Positions 6,283 through 12,931 of a stretch of 12,931 nucleotides of DNA are shown here, piece by piece (within the stretch, counting starts at the first letter, position 1; every line of letters starts with the position of its first letter). The notes beneath the pieces were generated by a model that ran no database searches, was not told the origin of the DNA, and saw only the letters and a list, made by a program, of their open reading frames with translations. Origin of the DNA: JAAFHS01 sp031396505 (lineage in GTDB: Bacteria > Pseudomonadota > Alphaproteobacteria > Rhodobacterales > Rhodobacteraceae). Where the stretch lies: positions 1 through 12,931 of the forward strand of contig JANNKX010000216.1 of assembly GCA_031396505.1 (NCBI GenBank), in the 5' to 3' direction. The translations under genes were made by a program, and so were the position numbers.

Positions 6283-7356
6283 TCATCCTTTGCCGCGTTC
6301 GGACACCAGCCGCCCAACCAGCTGCGCCGTGTAATCAACGATCGGCACGATTCGCCCATAGTTCAGGCGCGTCGGCCCGATCACCCCCACAGCACCGATG
6401 ATCTTTCGATCAGCGTTCATATAGGGAGAGACCACCAGACTGGAACCCGAAAGTGAAAAAAGCTTGTTCTCCGAGCCAATAAAAATGCGCACACCGTCGC
6501 CGGATTCCGTAAGGTCAAGCACCTCGGCGATGTCGCGCTTGCGTTCCAGATCGTCAAACAGGCTGCGGATGCGGTCAAGATCGGCGCTGTCCGTCGTGTC
6601 ATCCAGAAGATTGGCCCGCCCGCGCACGATCAGACGCTCGCTGCGTTCGCCCGCGTTTTCCCACATCGCAAGGCCGCTTTCGACAAGCATACGCGCCAGC
6701 ACATCAATTTCCTGCCGCCGTTTGGCAATATCCTGCCCGATGGTACTGCGAAGGTCGGTCAGGGTACGGCCTTCGGCCAGCGCGTTCAGAAAATTCGCCG
6801 CCTCACGCATGGATGACGGCGTTTGGCCCGGTGGTGGCGTAAAGATGCGGTTTTCCACCTCGCCATCCGCAAAGACCAGCACGACCAACACGCGGTCCGG
6901 TGACAAGCCGACAAATTCGATATGCCGGATTGGTGCCTCGTGTTTCGGCGCAAGCACAATGCTCGCCCCGCGTGTGATCCCCGACAGGGCCGCGCCAACG
7001 TGATCCAGCACCGAGGACATATCAGGATCATTGACGCCAAGCGTCTGATCGATGCTTTTGCGATCCGCATCGGAGACTGTGCCAACCTCGAGCAGCCCGT
7101 CAACGAACATGCGCAGGCCTGCCTGTGTTGGAATGCGCCCGGCCGAGACATGCGGGCTGTCCAGCAGGCCTAGAAATTCGAGGTCCTGCATCACGTTGCG
7201 GATGGTGGCGGCGCTGAGCTTTTCCGACATGCTGCGCGTCAGGGTGCGTGATCCGACCGGATCGCCCGACGAAAGATAGCCCTCGACCACGCGGCGGAAC
7301 ACTTCGCGGGATCGTTGTGTCATGTCAGACAGGATGTGCTTGGACTCTTGCGTCAT
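6283..7356 (-). CDS. hrcA: Heat-inducible transcription repressor HrcA
   Basis: HrcA represses chaperone genes, classically groESL, by binding the CIRCE inverted repeat, and needs GroEL to stay active. The 357-residue protein has the usual length. The N-terminal winged helix contains the hallmarks RSREVFRRVVEGYL (15-28), GDPVGSRTL (31-39), SAATIRNVMQDLE (48-60) and the wing VSAGRIPTQAGLR (70-82). The rest is the HrcA dimerisation and GAF-like inserted domain, ending VPIVDYTAQLVGRLVSERG. The start at 7356 gives the family N-terminus (ILSDMTQRSRE follows at once), although its Shine-Dalgarno match is weak. It leads the hrcA-grpE pair and diverges from rph. No CIRCE sequence (TTAGCACTC-N9-GAGTGCTAA) is present in the shared upstream region, so autoregulation through a canonical CIRCE is not supported here. 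Confidence 0.98.
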   Translation of the reverse strand: MTQESKHILSDMTQRSREVFRRVVEGYLSSGDPVGSRTLTRSMSEKLSAATIRNVMQDLEFLGLLDSPHVSAGRIPTQAGLRMFVDGLLEVGTVSDADRKSIDQTLGVNDPDMSSVLDHVGAALSGITRGASIVLAPKHEAPIRHIEFVGLSPDRVLVVLVFADGEVENRIFTPPPGQTPSSMREAANFLNALAEGRTLTDLRSTIGQDIAKRRQEIDVLARMLVESGLAMWENAGERSERLIVRGRANLLDDTTDSADLDRIRSLFDDLERKRDIAEVLDLTESGDGVRIFIGSENKLFSLSGSSLVVSPYMNADRKIIGAVGVIGPTRLNYGRIVPIVDYTAQLVGRLVSERGKG

Positions 7357-7380
7357 GGCTGGCGATCATAGGGTCGGCAC

Positions 7381-7426
7381 ACCCCGATGAACAGGGGTTG
7401 CGGTGTCATTCCGGGTTGCATCGGGG
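7381..7426. repeat. Nested inverted repeats between divergent hrcA and rph
   Basis: CCCCGATG at 7382-7389 is perfectly inverted as CATCGGGG at 7419-7426 (29-base spacer). The same left arm can form a smaller hairpin, ACCCC (7381-7385) with GGGGT (7394-7398). It occupies the middle of the 117-base divergent promoter region and could be a regulator site or an alternative RNA structure in either leader. It does not match CIRCE, and I do not recognise the motif. Confidence 0.35.
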
Positions 7427-7473
7427 CATGGCGCGCGCATATGTGGCGGGGCAATCACGAGAGAGGATATGCC

Positions 7474-8193
7474 ATGCGCCCGTCAGGCCGACAGTTGAAC
7501 GAAATGCGTGCGGTTTCAATCGAAACAGGGGTCATGGCGCATGCCGAGGGATCATGCCTGATCAAGATGGGCGGGACCCATGTGCTGTGTTCGGCCAGCC
7601 TGGAAGAACGCGCACCGCCTTTTTTGAAGAATACCGGGCTTGGCTGGGTCACGGCAGAGTACGGGATGCTGCCGCGTGCCACCAACAGCCGCACCCGGCG
7701 CGAGGCGGCGGCAGGCAAGCAATCTGGAAGAACGCAGGAAATTCAAAGGCTTATCGGTCGCGCATTGCGTGCCGGCGTTGATCGCAGCGCCTTGGGTGAA
7801 CGGCAGATCGTGGTGGATTGCGATGTGCTTCAGGCCGATGGCGGCACGCGCTGTGCATCCATCACCGGGGGCTGGGTGGCGTTGCGGATGGCCTGTGACA
7901 AGCTGCTGAAGGCTGGCACGATCGTCAGCGACCCGATGATTGACCATGTCGCGGCCATTTCCTGCGGGATTTACGCGGGCCAGTCGGTGCTTGATCTGGA
8001 CTATCCGGAAGACTCGGCCGCCGGAACCGACGGGAATTTCATCCTGACCGGGCGTGGGCGGTTGATCGAGGTGCAGATGTCGGCGGAGGGGGCGACGTTT
8101 TCGCGGGCCGAAATGGGCGAACTGCTGGATCTGGCTGAGGCCGGGTGCGCCGCATTGGTGGCCGCACAAAGAGCGGCGCTGGGGATTGTGTGA
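7474..8193 (+). CDS. rph: Ribonuclease PH
   Basis: RNase PH is a phosphate-dependent 3'-5' exoribonuclease that trims the 3' ends of tRNA precursors and takes part in rRNA turnover; it works as a hexamer in the cytoplasm. The 239-residue length equals the family norm (about 238). It begins with the family signature MRPSGRQLNEMR, followed by SIETG and AEGSCLIKMGGTHVLCSAS. The substrate-binding region has RTRREAAAGKQSGRTQEIQRLIGRALR, given here as two family motifs around residues 75-100. Active-site acidic residues fall at Asp115, Asp117 and Asp122, with the phosphate-binding GGTR at 123-126. ATG 7474 has GAGAGGA at 7461-7467, six bases upstream; a 29-codon upstream extension to 7387 is open but not conserved in the family. 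It leads the rph-rdgB-rid-hemW operon, and its stop overlaps the rdgB start by one base (TGATG). Confidence 0.98.
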   Translation: MRPSGRQLNEMRAVSIETGVMAHAEGSCLIKMGGTHVLCSASLEERAPPFLKNTGLGWVTAEYGMLPRATNSRTRREAAAGKQSGRTQEIQRLIGRALRAGVDRSALGERQIVVDCDVLQADGGTRCASITGGWVALRMACDKLLKAGTIVSDPMIDHVAAISCGIYAGQSVLDLDYPEDSAAGTDGNFILTGRGRLIEVQMSAEGATFSRAEMGELLDLAEAGCAALVAAQRAALGIV

Positions 8194-8801
8194 TGCCGCG
8201 TTTTGCCGGAGGCCGACTTTTGATCGCGACGCATAATAGCGGCAAACTGGAAGAGATCGCGGCACTTTTGGCGCCGTTCGACGTGCAGGTCACCTCGGCG
8301 GCAGACCTTGGCCTGCCGGTTCCCGATGAAACCGAAGCAAGTTTTGTTGGGAATGCCCGGATCAAGGCGCATGCGGGCGCAAGGGCGAGCGGGCTGCCAA
8401 CACTGGCCGACGATAGTGGCATGACGGTGGATGCGCTGGATGGCGCGCCGGGTGTCTATACAGCGGATTGGGCCGAAACCCCGGACGGACGCGATTTCGA
8501 CATGGCCATGAACCGTGTTTGGGGCATGTTAGAGACGCTTTCTACGCCATTTCCGCGCCAGGCACAGTTTCGCTGTACGCTGGTGTTGGCGTGGCCCGAC
8601 GGAACCGACGCCGTTTTTGAAGGCGTGATGCCCGGACAATTGGTGTGGCCGATGCGCGGCACGCGGGGGCATGGCTATGACCCGATGTTTCAGCCGGACG
8701 GCCATGACCTGACCTGCGGTGAGATGGATCGCTGGGAAAAGAACACCATCAGCCATCGTGCGTCGGCGTTTCGCGATCTTGTTGCGGCGTGTTTTGCATG
8801 A
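8193..8801 (+). CDS. rdgB: Non-canonical purine NTP pyrophosphatase (RdgB/HAM1 family)
   Basis: RdgB hydrolyses ITP, dITP and XTP to the monophosphate and pyrophosphate, keeping deaminated purines out of DNA and RNA. The 202-residue protein matches the family length. The nucleotide-binding start LLIATHNSGKLEEI has Lys18. The metal and catalytic motif LADDSGMTVDALDGAPG contains Asp73 and Asp74. The C-terminal part has GTRGHGYDPMFQPDG and the base-recognition SHRASAF. Start ATG 8193 overlaps the rph stop by one base (TGATG), a classic coupling arrangement; the longer open frame to 8145 only runs back into rph. Its end overlaps the next gene by four bases. Confidence 0.97.
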   Translation: MPRFAGGRLLIATHNSGKLEEIAALLAPFDVQVTSAADLGLPVPDETEASFVGNARIKAHAGARASGLPTLADDSGMTVDALDGAPGVYTADWAETPDGRDFDMAMNRVWGMLETLSTPFPRQAQFRCTLVLAWPDGTDAVFEGVMPGQLVWPMRGTRGHGYDPMFQPDGHDLTCGEMDRWEKNTISHRASAFRDLVAACFA

Positions 8802-9172
8802 AGCGGATATCGACAGGATCCCCGTTTGAGGCGACGATGGGATATTCACGTGCCGTTGTGAAGGGTGGCTGGTGTTTCGTGTCGGGCGTCACCGGGTATG
8901 ACTACGCGACGATGGCCATGCCGGACGGCATTGCCGATCAGGCCCACAACTGTTTTTCCACCATCGCATCCGTATTGGCACAGGCCGGGTTTGGCATGGA
9001 GGATATCGTGCGCGTGCAGTACACGGTTGCGGATGTGGCGCTTGTCGACGATCTTGTTCCCGTTCTGGGTAAGGCGCTGGGCGCAATCCGCCCGGCCGCA
9101 ACGATGGTGATTGCCGGCCTGATCCGGCCCGAGATGTTGGTCGAAATCGAAGTCACCGCGTTCAAGGGATAG
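8798..9172 (+). CDS. Rid-family (YjgF/YER057c/UK114) protein lacking the RidA catalytic arginine
   Basis: This 124-residue protein has the Rid fold: KGGWCFVSGVTGYD (22-35), QAHNCFSTIASVLAQAGFGMEDIVRVQYTV split over residues 48-77, and the end strand LVEIEVTAF (114-122). RidA itself hydrolyses reactive enamine/imine intermediates from PLP enzymes through an invariant arginine (Arg105 in E. coli, in PARSCVEV). An ungapped C-terminal alignment puts Ala101 (in PAATMVIA) at that place, so the protein probably belongs to the Rid subfamilies without this arginine and may not be an imine deaminase. ATG 8798 overlaps the rdgB stop by four bases (ATGA). GTG 8789 is an alternative. hemW starts four bases after its stop, so it is one unit of the rph-hemW operon. 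A trimer in the cytoplasm is expected from the family. Confidence 0.92.
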   Translation: MKRISTGSPFEATMGYSRAVVKGGWCFVSGVTGYDYATMAMPDGIADQAHNCFSTIASVLAQAGFGMEDIVRVQYTVADVALVDDLVPVLGKALGAIRPAATMVIAGLIRPEMLVEIEVTAFKG

Positions 9173-9175
9173 CCG

Positions 9176-10327
9176 ATGGAAGACTGGCAGCACGGCGGAT
9201 TTGGGCTGTACGTGCATTGGCCATTCTGCCAGTCAAAATGCCCCTACTGTGATTTCAACAGTCATGTTGCGGGTGAAGTGAAGCAAGATCAGTGGCTTGC
9301 GGCATATCTGTCGGAAATTGACCGCGTCGGGACCTTGACCGACGGACGTATTCTGCAGTCTGTCTTCTTTGGTGGCGGCACGCCATCGTTGATGGACCCT
9401 GCGCTGGTTGGCGCGATTCTGGAACGGGTCAGGGCAACCTGGCGCTGCACGAATGATTGGGAGATCACGCTGGAGGCCAATCCCGGATCGGTGGAGGCCG
9501 GTCGCTTTGGCGGGTTCCGCGATGCCGGTGTCAATCGTGTGTCGTTGGGCGTGCAGGCGTTGCGGGACGCCGATTTGCGGCGTCTGGGCCGCATGCATTC
9601 CGTTGCCGATGCACAGCGCGCCTTTGATATCGCACGGCAGGTGTTTACGCGCGTCAGTTTTGATCTGATCTATGCGCGCCAGGACCAGACGCTGGCAGAT
9701 TGGCGGGCGGAGCTGGCCGAGGCGTTGACCATGGCCGTTGATCACCTGTCACTGTACCAGCTGACGATCGAGGATGGCACTGTGTTTGGCGACCGGTTTG
9801 CCAAAGGGCTGCTGCGCGGCTTGCCCGGTGAAGATGTATCTGTGGATATGTACGCGGCAACGCAGGACCTTTGCGCTGCGGCTGGCATGGCGGCCTACGA
9901 AGTGTCCAATCACGCGCGGGCGGGGGCCGAGTCGCGCCACAATCTGGTGTATTGGCGCGCGGGTGACTATGCCGGGATCGGGCCGGGCGCGCATGGGCGC
10001 CTTTCAGTGCATGGCGGGCGCACAGCCACCGTCGCGCACCGATTGCCGAATGACTGGCTTGTCGCGGTTGCACAGACGGGCAGCGGTGATTGTGAAACAG
10101 AACAGTTGCTGCCCGCGGACCGCGCCGCGGAATATGCGATGATGTCGTTGCGCCTGCGTGAGGGCATGAGCCGTGGCCGGTTCGTGGCGCTGGGCGGCTC
10201 CGAAAATGCGGATGTACTGGCCGATTTAGCCTCATCCGGGCATATTGAGATGTCTGTCGACACGATCCGCACGACGGCGGCCGGGCGGTTGTTGTTGAAC
10301 GAAGTGTTACGCCGCATGCTCCGCTGA
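9176..10327 (+). CDS. hemW: Radical SAM heme chaperone HemW
   Basis: HemW is a radical SAM protein related to the oxygen-independent coproporphyrinogen oxidase HemN, but it binds heme and delivers it to respiratory enzymes instead of decarboxylating porphyrin. The 383-residue protein has the iron-sulphur motif C-x3-C-x2-C at Cys18, Cys22 and Cys25 (CQSKCPYCDF), the SAM-binding GGGTPS (66-71), TLEANPGSVE near 98-107 and RVSLGVQAL near 121-129. The heme-binding signature HNxxYW is present as HNLVYW at 255-260, which separates HemW from true HemN. The HemN C-terminal domain is present (AEYAMMSLRLREGMS). ATG 9176 follows AAGGGA at 9164-9169 by six bases. It is the last gene of the rph operon and ends three bases before the converging parB stop. 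Confidence 0.95.
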   Translation: MEDWQHGGFGLYVHWPFCQSKCPYCDFNSHVAGEVKQDQWLAAYLSEIDRVGTLTDGRILQSVFFGGGTPSLMDPALVGAILERVRATWRCTNDWEITLEANPGSVEAGRFGGFRDAGVNRVSLGVQALRDADLRRLGRMHSVADAQRAFDIARQVFTRVSFDLIYARQDQTLADWRAELAEALTMAVDHLSLYQLTIEDGTVFGDRFAKGLLRGLPGEDVSVDMYAATQDLCAAAGMAAYEVSNHARAGAESRHNLVYWRAGDYAGIGPGAHGRLSVHGGRTATVAHRLPNDWLVAVAQTGSGDCETEQLLPADRAAEYAMMSLRLREGMSRGRFVALGGSENADVLADLASSGHIEMSVDTIRTTAAGRLLLNEVLRRMLR

Positions 10328-10330
10328 GGT

Positions 10331-11227
10331 TCAGCGCGCCATGATATCGCGCCGGACGACCGAAAGCGCCTGACACAATGCGTCAAGTTCTGTCAGGGTC
10401 TTGTAAGTGACGGTAATCTTTCCCGCCTCTGTGCCAGCCTCGTGGTCGATCTTGACCAGCATTTGCAAGTTGGCCGACAAATCGGCTTCCAGCGCAATTG
10501 TGTCTGCGTCTTTTTCAGCCGCACCACGACGCAGGTTGCGCTTTAGCGGCGTGATTTTCCGCACCAGCTTTTCCGTTTCGCGCACCGACAGGCCCTTGCC
10601 GACCACGACTTTCGCAAGCCCAAGCGCATCATGGCTTGTGATCAGGGCCCGCGCATGGCCGGGGCTGAGCGTTCCGGAGCGTACCATCATCTGCACTTCA
10701 TCAGGCAACGTCAGCAGCCGGAGCTGGTTCGCGATATGGCTGCGGCTTTTGGACAGCGCTGCGGCAACCATTTCCTGGGTATGGCCAAAATCCTGCATCA
10801 GCTGTTGGTAACCAAGCGCCTCTTCCATCGCATTCAGGTCTGCACGCTGAATGTTTTCGATGATCGCGATTTCAAGCACTTCCTGATCCGACAGGGCGCG
10901 GATGATCACCGGCAGACTGTGAAGTTGCGCGAGCTGCGCCGCCCGCCAGCGCCGCTCGCCTGCGACAATCTGATAGATGCCGTCGCGTGGCGTCGGGCGG
11001 ACGATCAAGGGTTGAATGATGCCCTTGGTGCGGATCGATTCGGCCAGATCGTTGAGCGCAGCCGGATCAAAGTCCTTGCGCGGCTGAAGCGGGTTTGGAA
11101 CAAGATGTTCGATCGCAATATCTTTGTCAGCGCGCGCCATTTGCGGCTGATCGGCGTCGAGACGAGCGTCTGACATCAGGGCCGACAGGCCACGGCCCAG
11201 GCCACGGTTTTCTGGTTTACGCTGCAC
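10331..11227 (-). CDS. parB: Chromosome partitioning protein ParB (CTP-dependent DNA clamp)
   Basis: ParB loads at parS, hydrolyses CTP and spreads as a sliding clamp, marking the origin region for segregation by ParA and for SMC loading. The 298-residue protein starts with the ParA-stimulating peptide region (RGLGRGLSALM, 8-18). The CTP-binding N-domain has GIIQPL (69-74), GERRWR (90-95) and ENIQR (124-128). The central helix-turn-helix has SKSRSHIANQLRLLTLP for parS recognition, then RSGTLSPGHARAL, and a basic linker leads to the C-terminal dimerisation domain. The start is GTG at 11227, sharing one base with the parA stop (TAGTG). An in-frame stop lies just upstream, so no earlier start is possible. 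AAAGGA sits ten bases before it. Its binding site is visible at 12620-12635 in rsmG. Confidence 0.97.
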   Translation of the reverse strand: MQRKPENRGLGRGLSALMSDARLDADQPQMARADKDIAIEHLVPNPLQPRKDFDPAALNDLAESIRTKGIIQPLIVRPTPRDGIYQIVAGERRWRAAQLAQLHSLPVIIRALSDQEVLEIAIIENIQRADLNAMEEALGYQQLMQDFGHTQEMVAAALSKSRSHIANQLRLLTLPDEVQMMVRSGTLSPGHARALITSHDALGLAKVVVGKGLSVRETEKLVRKITPLKRNLRRGAAEKDADTIALEADLSANLQMLVKIDHEAGTEAGKITVTYKTLTELDALCQALSVVRRDIMAR

Positions 11228-12051
11228 TATCCAGTCGTCCTTTCATGGTTTTGCGCGTTCTGTCGTTTCTGGTCGACCTCTTCTGCGAGGGCGCGGTAAG
11301 CCTCACTGCCTTTCGAAAGGCTATCATAGACCAAGACCGGTACGGCGTAAGATGGGGCTTCGCTAAGCCGCACATTCCGCGGAATTTTGGTTGCGAACAC
11401 CAGATCGCCCATCGCATCGCGGACGTCCTCTTCGACTTGCTGAGCCAGTCGGTTCCGTCCATCGAACATGGTGATGACGATCCCTTCGATGCGCAGGTTT
11501 GGGTTCCCGCTCTGGCGTACTTCGCGCAGCGTGAGCATCAGTTGCGAAAGGCCCTCCAGCGCAAAGAATTCGGCCTGAAGCGGAATGAGGACCGTATCGG
11601 AGGCAACCAGCGCGTTGAGCGTGAGGAGGCTGAGGGACGGAGGGCAATCGATCAGGATGTAGGCAAACTCTGCTATGCCCACATCCGGGCGCTGTAGGGC
11701 GTCCTTAAGGGCGGCTGTACGACCGGACCGGGCAACCAGATCGAGATCAGCCGAAGCAAGATCCGCGTTTGCCGGGATGATGAACAGGCCATTCACATTC
11801 GTCGGCCGGATCAGGTCCTGCTCGTCTTGGGCAAAAAGAAGATCATAACTGGACGTGGTACGGTCTTTCACACTTATTCCAAGCCCGGTCGACGCGTTTC
11901 CCTGGGGGTCGAGGTCAATGATAAGCGTGCGCTGCCCACGTTCCGCAAACGCCGCCGCGAGGTTGATTGTGGTCGTTGTTTTGCCGACCCCGCCTTTCTG
12001 GTTGGCGACCGCGATCACACGTCCGGTCTTTGACGGATTACTCGGCTGCAC
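11227..12051 (-). CDS. parA: Chromosome partitioning ATPase ParA (Soj type)
   Basis: ParA is a deviant Walker ATPase that binds nucleoid DNA as an ATP dimer and pulls ParB-parS complexes apart. From the start chosen here it has 274 residues, close to the family norm. The deviant Walker A is KGGVGKTT (19-26), preceded by VIAVANQ; Walker A' is LIIDLDPQGN (43-52) and Walker B is YILIDCPPSL. Later motifs are PLQAEFFALEGLSQL and KIPRNVRLSEAPSY. I chose GTG 12051 because it gives the standard short N-terminus and has AGGA nine bases upstream. The frame is open 48 codons further, to 12195, but that part overlaps rsmG and has no family similarity. It overlaps the rsmG end by 14 bases and the parB start by one, so rsmG-parA-parB are probably coupled. 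Confidence 0.96.
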   Translation of the reverse strand: MQPSNPSKTGRVIAVANQKGGVGKTTTTINLAAAFAERGQRTLIIDLDPQGNASTGLGISVKDRTTSSYDLLFAQDEQDLIRPTNVNGLFIIPANADLASADLDLVARSGRTAALKDALQRPDVGIAEFAYILIDCPPSLSLLTLNALVASDTVLIPLQAEFFALEGLSQLMLTLREVRQSGNPNLRIEGIVITMFDGRNRLAQQVEEDVRDAMGDLVFATKIPRNVRLSEAPSYAVPVLVYDSLSKGSEAYRALAEEVDQKRQNAQNHERTTG

Positions 12052-12652
12052 GGCGGAGGTTCCTGACTTCGAGAATTGCGCCTTCGGCGCTTGTTTCGCT
12101 ATTATGTGTGGCAAGATCAAAGCGCCAACCGGCTGTTCTTGCTTTCTCGACTTCGTCCAGATGGTTCGCGCCTTTGAAGAGGTATGACACTCCACCCGGC
12201 TCTATGTGACGCTCGACATAAGCGCATAATGTTGTCAGCGGTGCCAAGGCGCGGGCGGAGATGACGTTGGCCGCGAGACCTCGAGTATTTTCAATACGCT
12301 CCGCCAGCACCGCAACCTCCAGATCCATTTCACGTGCCGCTTGCCGCAAGAAGACGCTCTTACGCTTATCTGCCTCGACCAGCGTCATCCGGGACCCTGG
12401 GCTGAGCTCACTTAACAGCGCCGCGACAACGAGACCCGGAAACCCGCCACCCGCGCCAAGGTCGACCCAATGCACGGGAGCCTTGGGGATAAACGCAATT
12501 AGCTGCGCAGAGTCTTCAAAGTGTCGAGTATCAAGCAGATCCATGTTCATCGGAGCCACCAGGTTCAACGTCTTATTCCAATGCGTCAGAATGCCCTTCA
12601 GCGCATCAAGCCTGTCGCGTGTTTCACGTGAAACATTTTCGATGTTTCCCAT
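12038..12652 (-). CDS. rsmG: 16S rRNA (guanine527-N7)-methyltransferase RsmG
   Basis: RsmG (formerly GidB) methylates N7 of G527 in 16S rRNA using S-adenosylmethionine; its loss gives low-level streptomycin resistance. The 204-residue protein has the family length. Visible parts are HWNKTLNLVAP (24-34), DTRHFEDSAQL (41-51), the SAM-binding glycine loop VDLGAGGGFPG (63-73), TLVEADKRKSVFLR and NVISARALAPL. The N-terminal NVSRET (6-11) is encoded by the parS site. The start ATG 12652 lies five bases after the mnmG stop, with AGGCG just upstream; the 3' end overlaps parA by 14 bases. Confidence 0.98.
   Translation of the reverse strand: MGNIENVSRETRDRLDALKGILTHWNKTLNLVAPMNMDLLDTRHFEDSAQLIAFIPKAPVHWVDLGAGGGFPGLVVAALLSELSPGSRMTLVEADKRKSVFLRQAAREMDLEVAVLAERIENTRGLAANVISARALAPLTTLCAYVERHIEPGGVSYLFKGANHLDEVEKARTAGWRFDLATHNSETSAEGAILEVRNLRRAAE
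12620..12635. promoter_or_regulatory. parS centromere-like site for ParB
   Basis: TGTTTCACGTGAAACA is a perfect 16-bp palindrome identical to the universal parS consensus. It lies inside the 5' end of rsmG, about 1.4 kb from parB, and on the minus strand is read as part of the codons for NVSRET. It should be the ParB loading site, consistent with a position near the replication origin. No second site is in the window. Confidence 0.95.
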
Positions 12653-12657
12653 ATCGC

Positions 12658-12931
12658 CTAACCCGCGACGCGAGACGCCCCATGTCCCCTCACGCTTGCC
12701 AGAATGACCACGATTCCAGCGGGCGTCATCCCCTCGATCTTTTTTGCGTCTGCGATCGACGCGGGCCGAGTCCGTTCCAGTTTTGATACCAGTTCGGACG
12801 ACAGCCCTCCAAGTTGACGATAGTCAAGATGCGCCGGGATTATCGCCCCCTCATCCTTCATGACAGCCATGGCCTCTCCGCGCTCACGAACAATGTACGG
12901 CGCATAAAGGGCTTCTTTGGCGACTTGTTGC
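12658..12931 (-). CDS. mnmG: tRNA uridine-34 carboxymethylaminomethyl modification enzyme MnmG, C-terminal part (5' end outside window)
   Basis: MnmG (GidA), with MnmE, adds the carboxymethylaminomethyl group at C5 of the wobble uridine in some tRNAs, using FAD and methylene-tetrahydrofolate. Only the last 90 complete codons are present; the frame is open to the window edge. This is the helical C-terminal domain that contacts MnmE and tRNA, shown by the family stretches APYIVRERGE, IPAHLDYRQLGGLSSEL and the conserved end RPASIADAKKIEGMTPAG, followed by VVILASVRG. A full protein is about 620 residues; the FAD-binding part lies beyond the window. Its stop is five bases before rsmG, which fits the usual mnmE-mnmG-rsmG-parA-parB order. 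Confidence 0.96.
   Translation of the reverse strand, partial: QQVAKEALYAPYIVRERGEAMAVMKDEGAIIPAHLDYRQLGGLSSELVSKLERTRPASIADAKKIEGMTPAGIVVILASVRGHGASRVAG

Noticed and set aside
7365..7395. RpoH (heat-shock sigma) promoter for hrcA on the minus strand
   Set aside because: CCTATGAT is near the -10 form, but the only -35 candidate is CCTG with a 19-base spacer; too loose to call.
8845..8852. TTCACGTG as a second parS site
   Set aside because: Only the core matches; the outer bases of the 16-bp palindrome are absent, and ParB needs them.
12052..12195. 48-codon N-terminal extension of ParA
   Set aside because: It lies inside rsmG, has no similarity to ParA N-termini, and a GTG with AGGA upstream fits at 12051.

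Overview
The window looks like the chromosome of a Rhodobacteraceae (roseobacter-type) alphaproteobacterium, close to the replication origin. The basis is a high-G+C sequence, an mnmG-rsmG-parA-parB run with a perfect parS site, and the adjoining hemW, rdgB, rph, hrcA and grpE genes. From my knowledge of the group this is the typical roseobacter origin-side gene order. No taxonomic search was run, so the genus is left open.

Layout on the plus strand from the left: the 3' third of mutS (1-819), then a four-gene accessory operon at 976-3480. That operon encodes a Sec-exported peptide with four cysteines (DUF2282, BufA1/bufferin type), a DUF692 multinuclear non-heme iron oxidase (BufB/HvfB type), a DUF2063 partner protein (BufC/HvfC type) and a DoxX-type membrane protein (HvfX type). 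This is a recognisable RiPP system in which cysteines of an exported peptide are oxidised to metal-binding groups, reported to protect against copper. It is the most interesting system here. It is followed by an orphan 706-residue protein (3594-5714) with a glycoside-hydrolase-like domain, seven RTX repeats and a serralysin-type C-terminus, most likely exported by type I secretion. These five genes sit between mutS and grpE and look like an accessory insertion into a conserved neighbourhood.

From 5719 the content is core housekeeping. grpE and hrcA are on the minus strand and form a heat-shock pair. Divergent from them, rph, rdgB, a Rid-family gene and hemW form a tightly packed plus-strand operon with 1-nt and 4-nt overlaps. 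Converging on hemW, the minus strand carries parB, parA, rsmG and the 3' end of mnmG, also overlapping or nearly so. The centromere-like parS sits inside the start of rsmG and encodes its NVSRET peptide.

No stretch longer than 300 bases lacks a gene. The gaps are 820-975, 1252-1315, 3481-3593 and 7357-7473, and each is described below where it holds something. I saw no tRNA, rRNA, insertion sequence, CRISPR array or intrinsic terminator with a T-tract.
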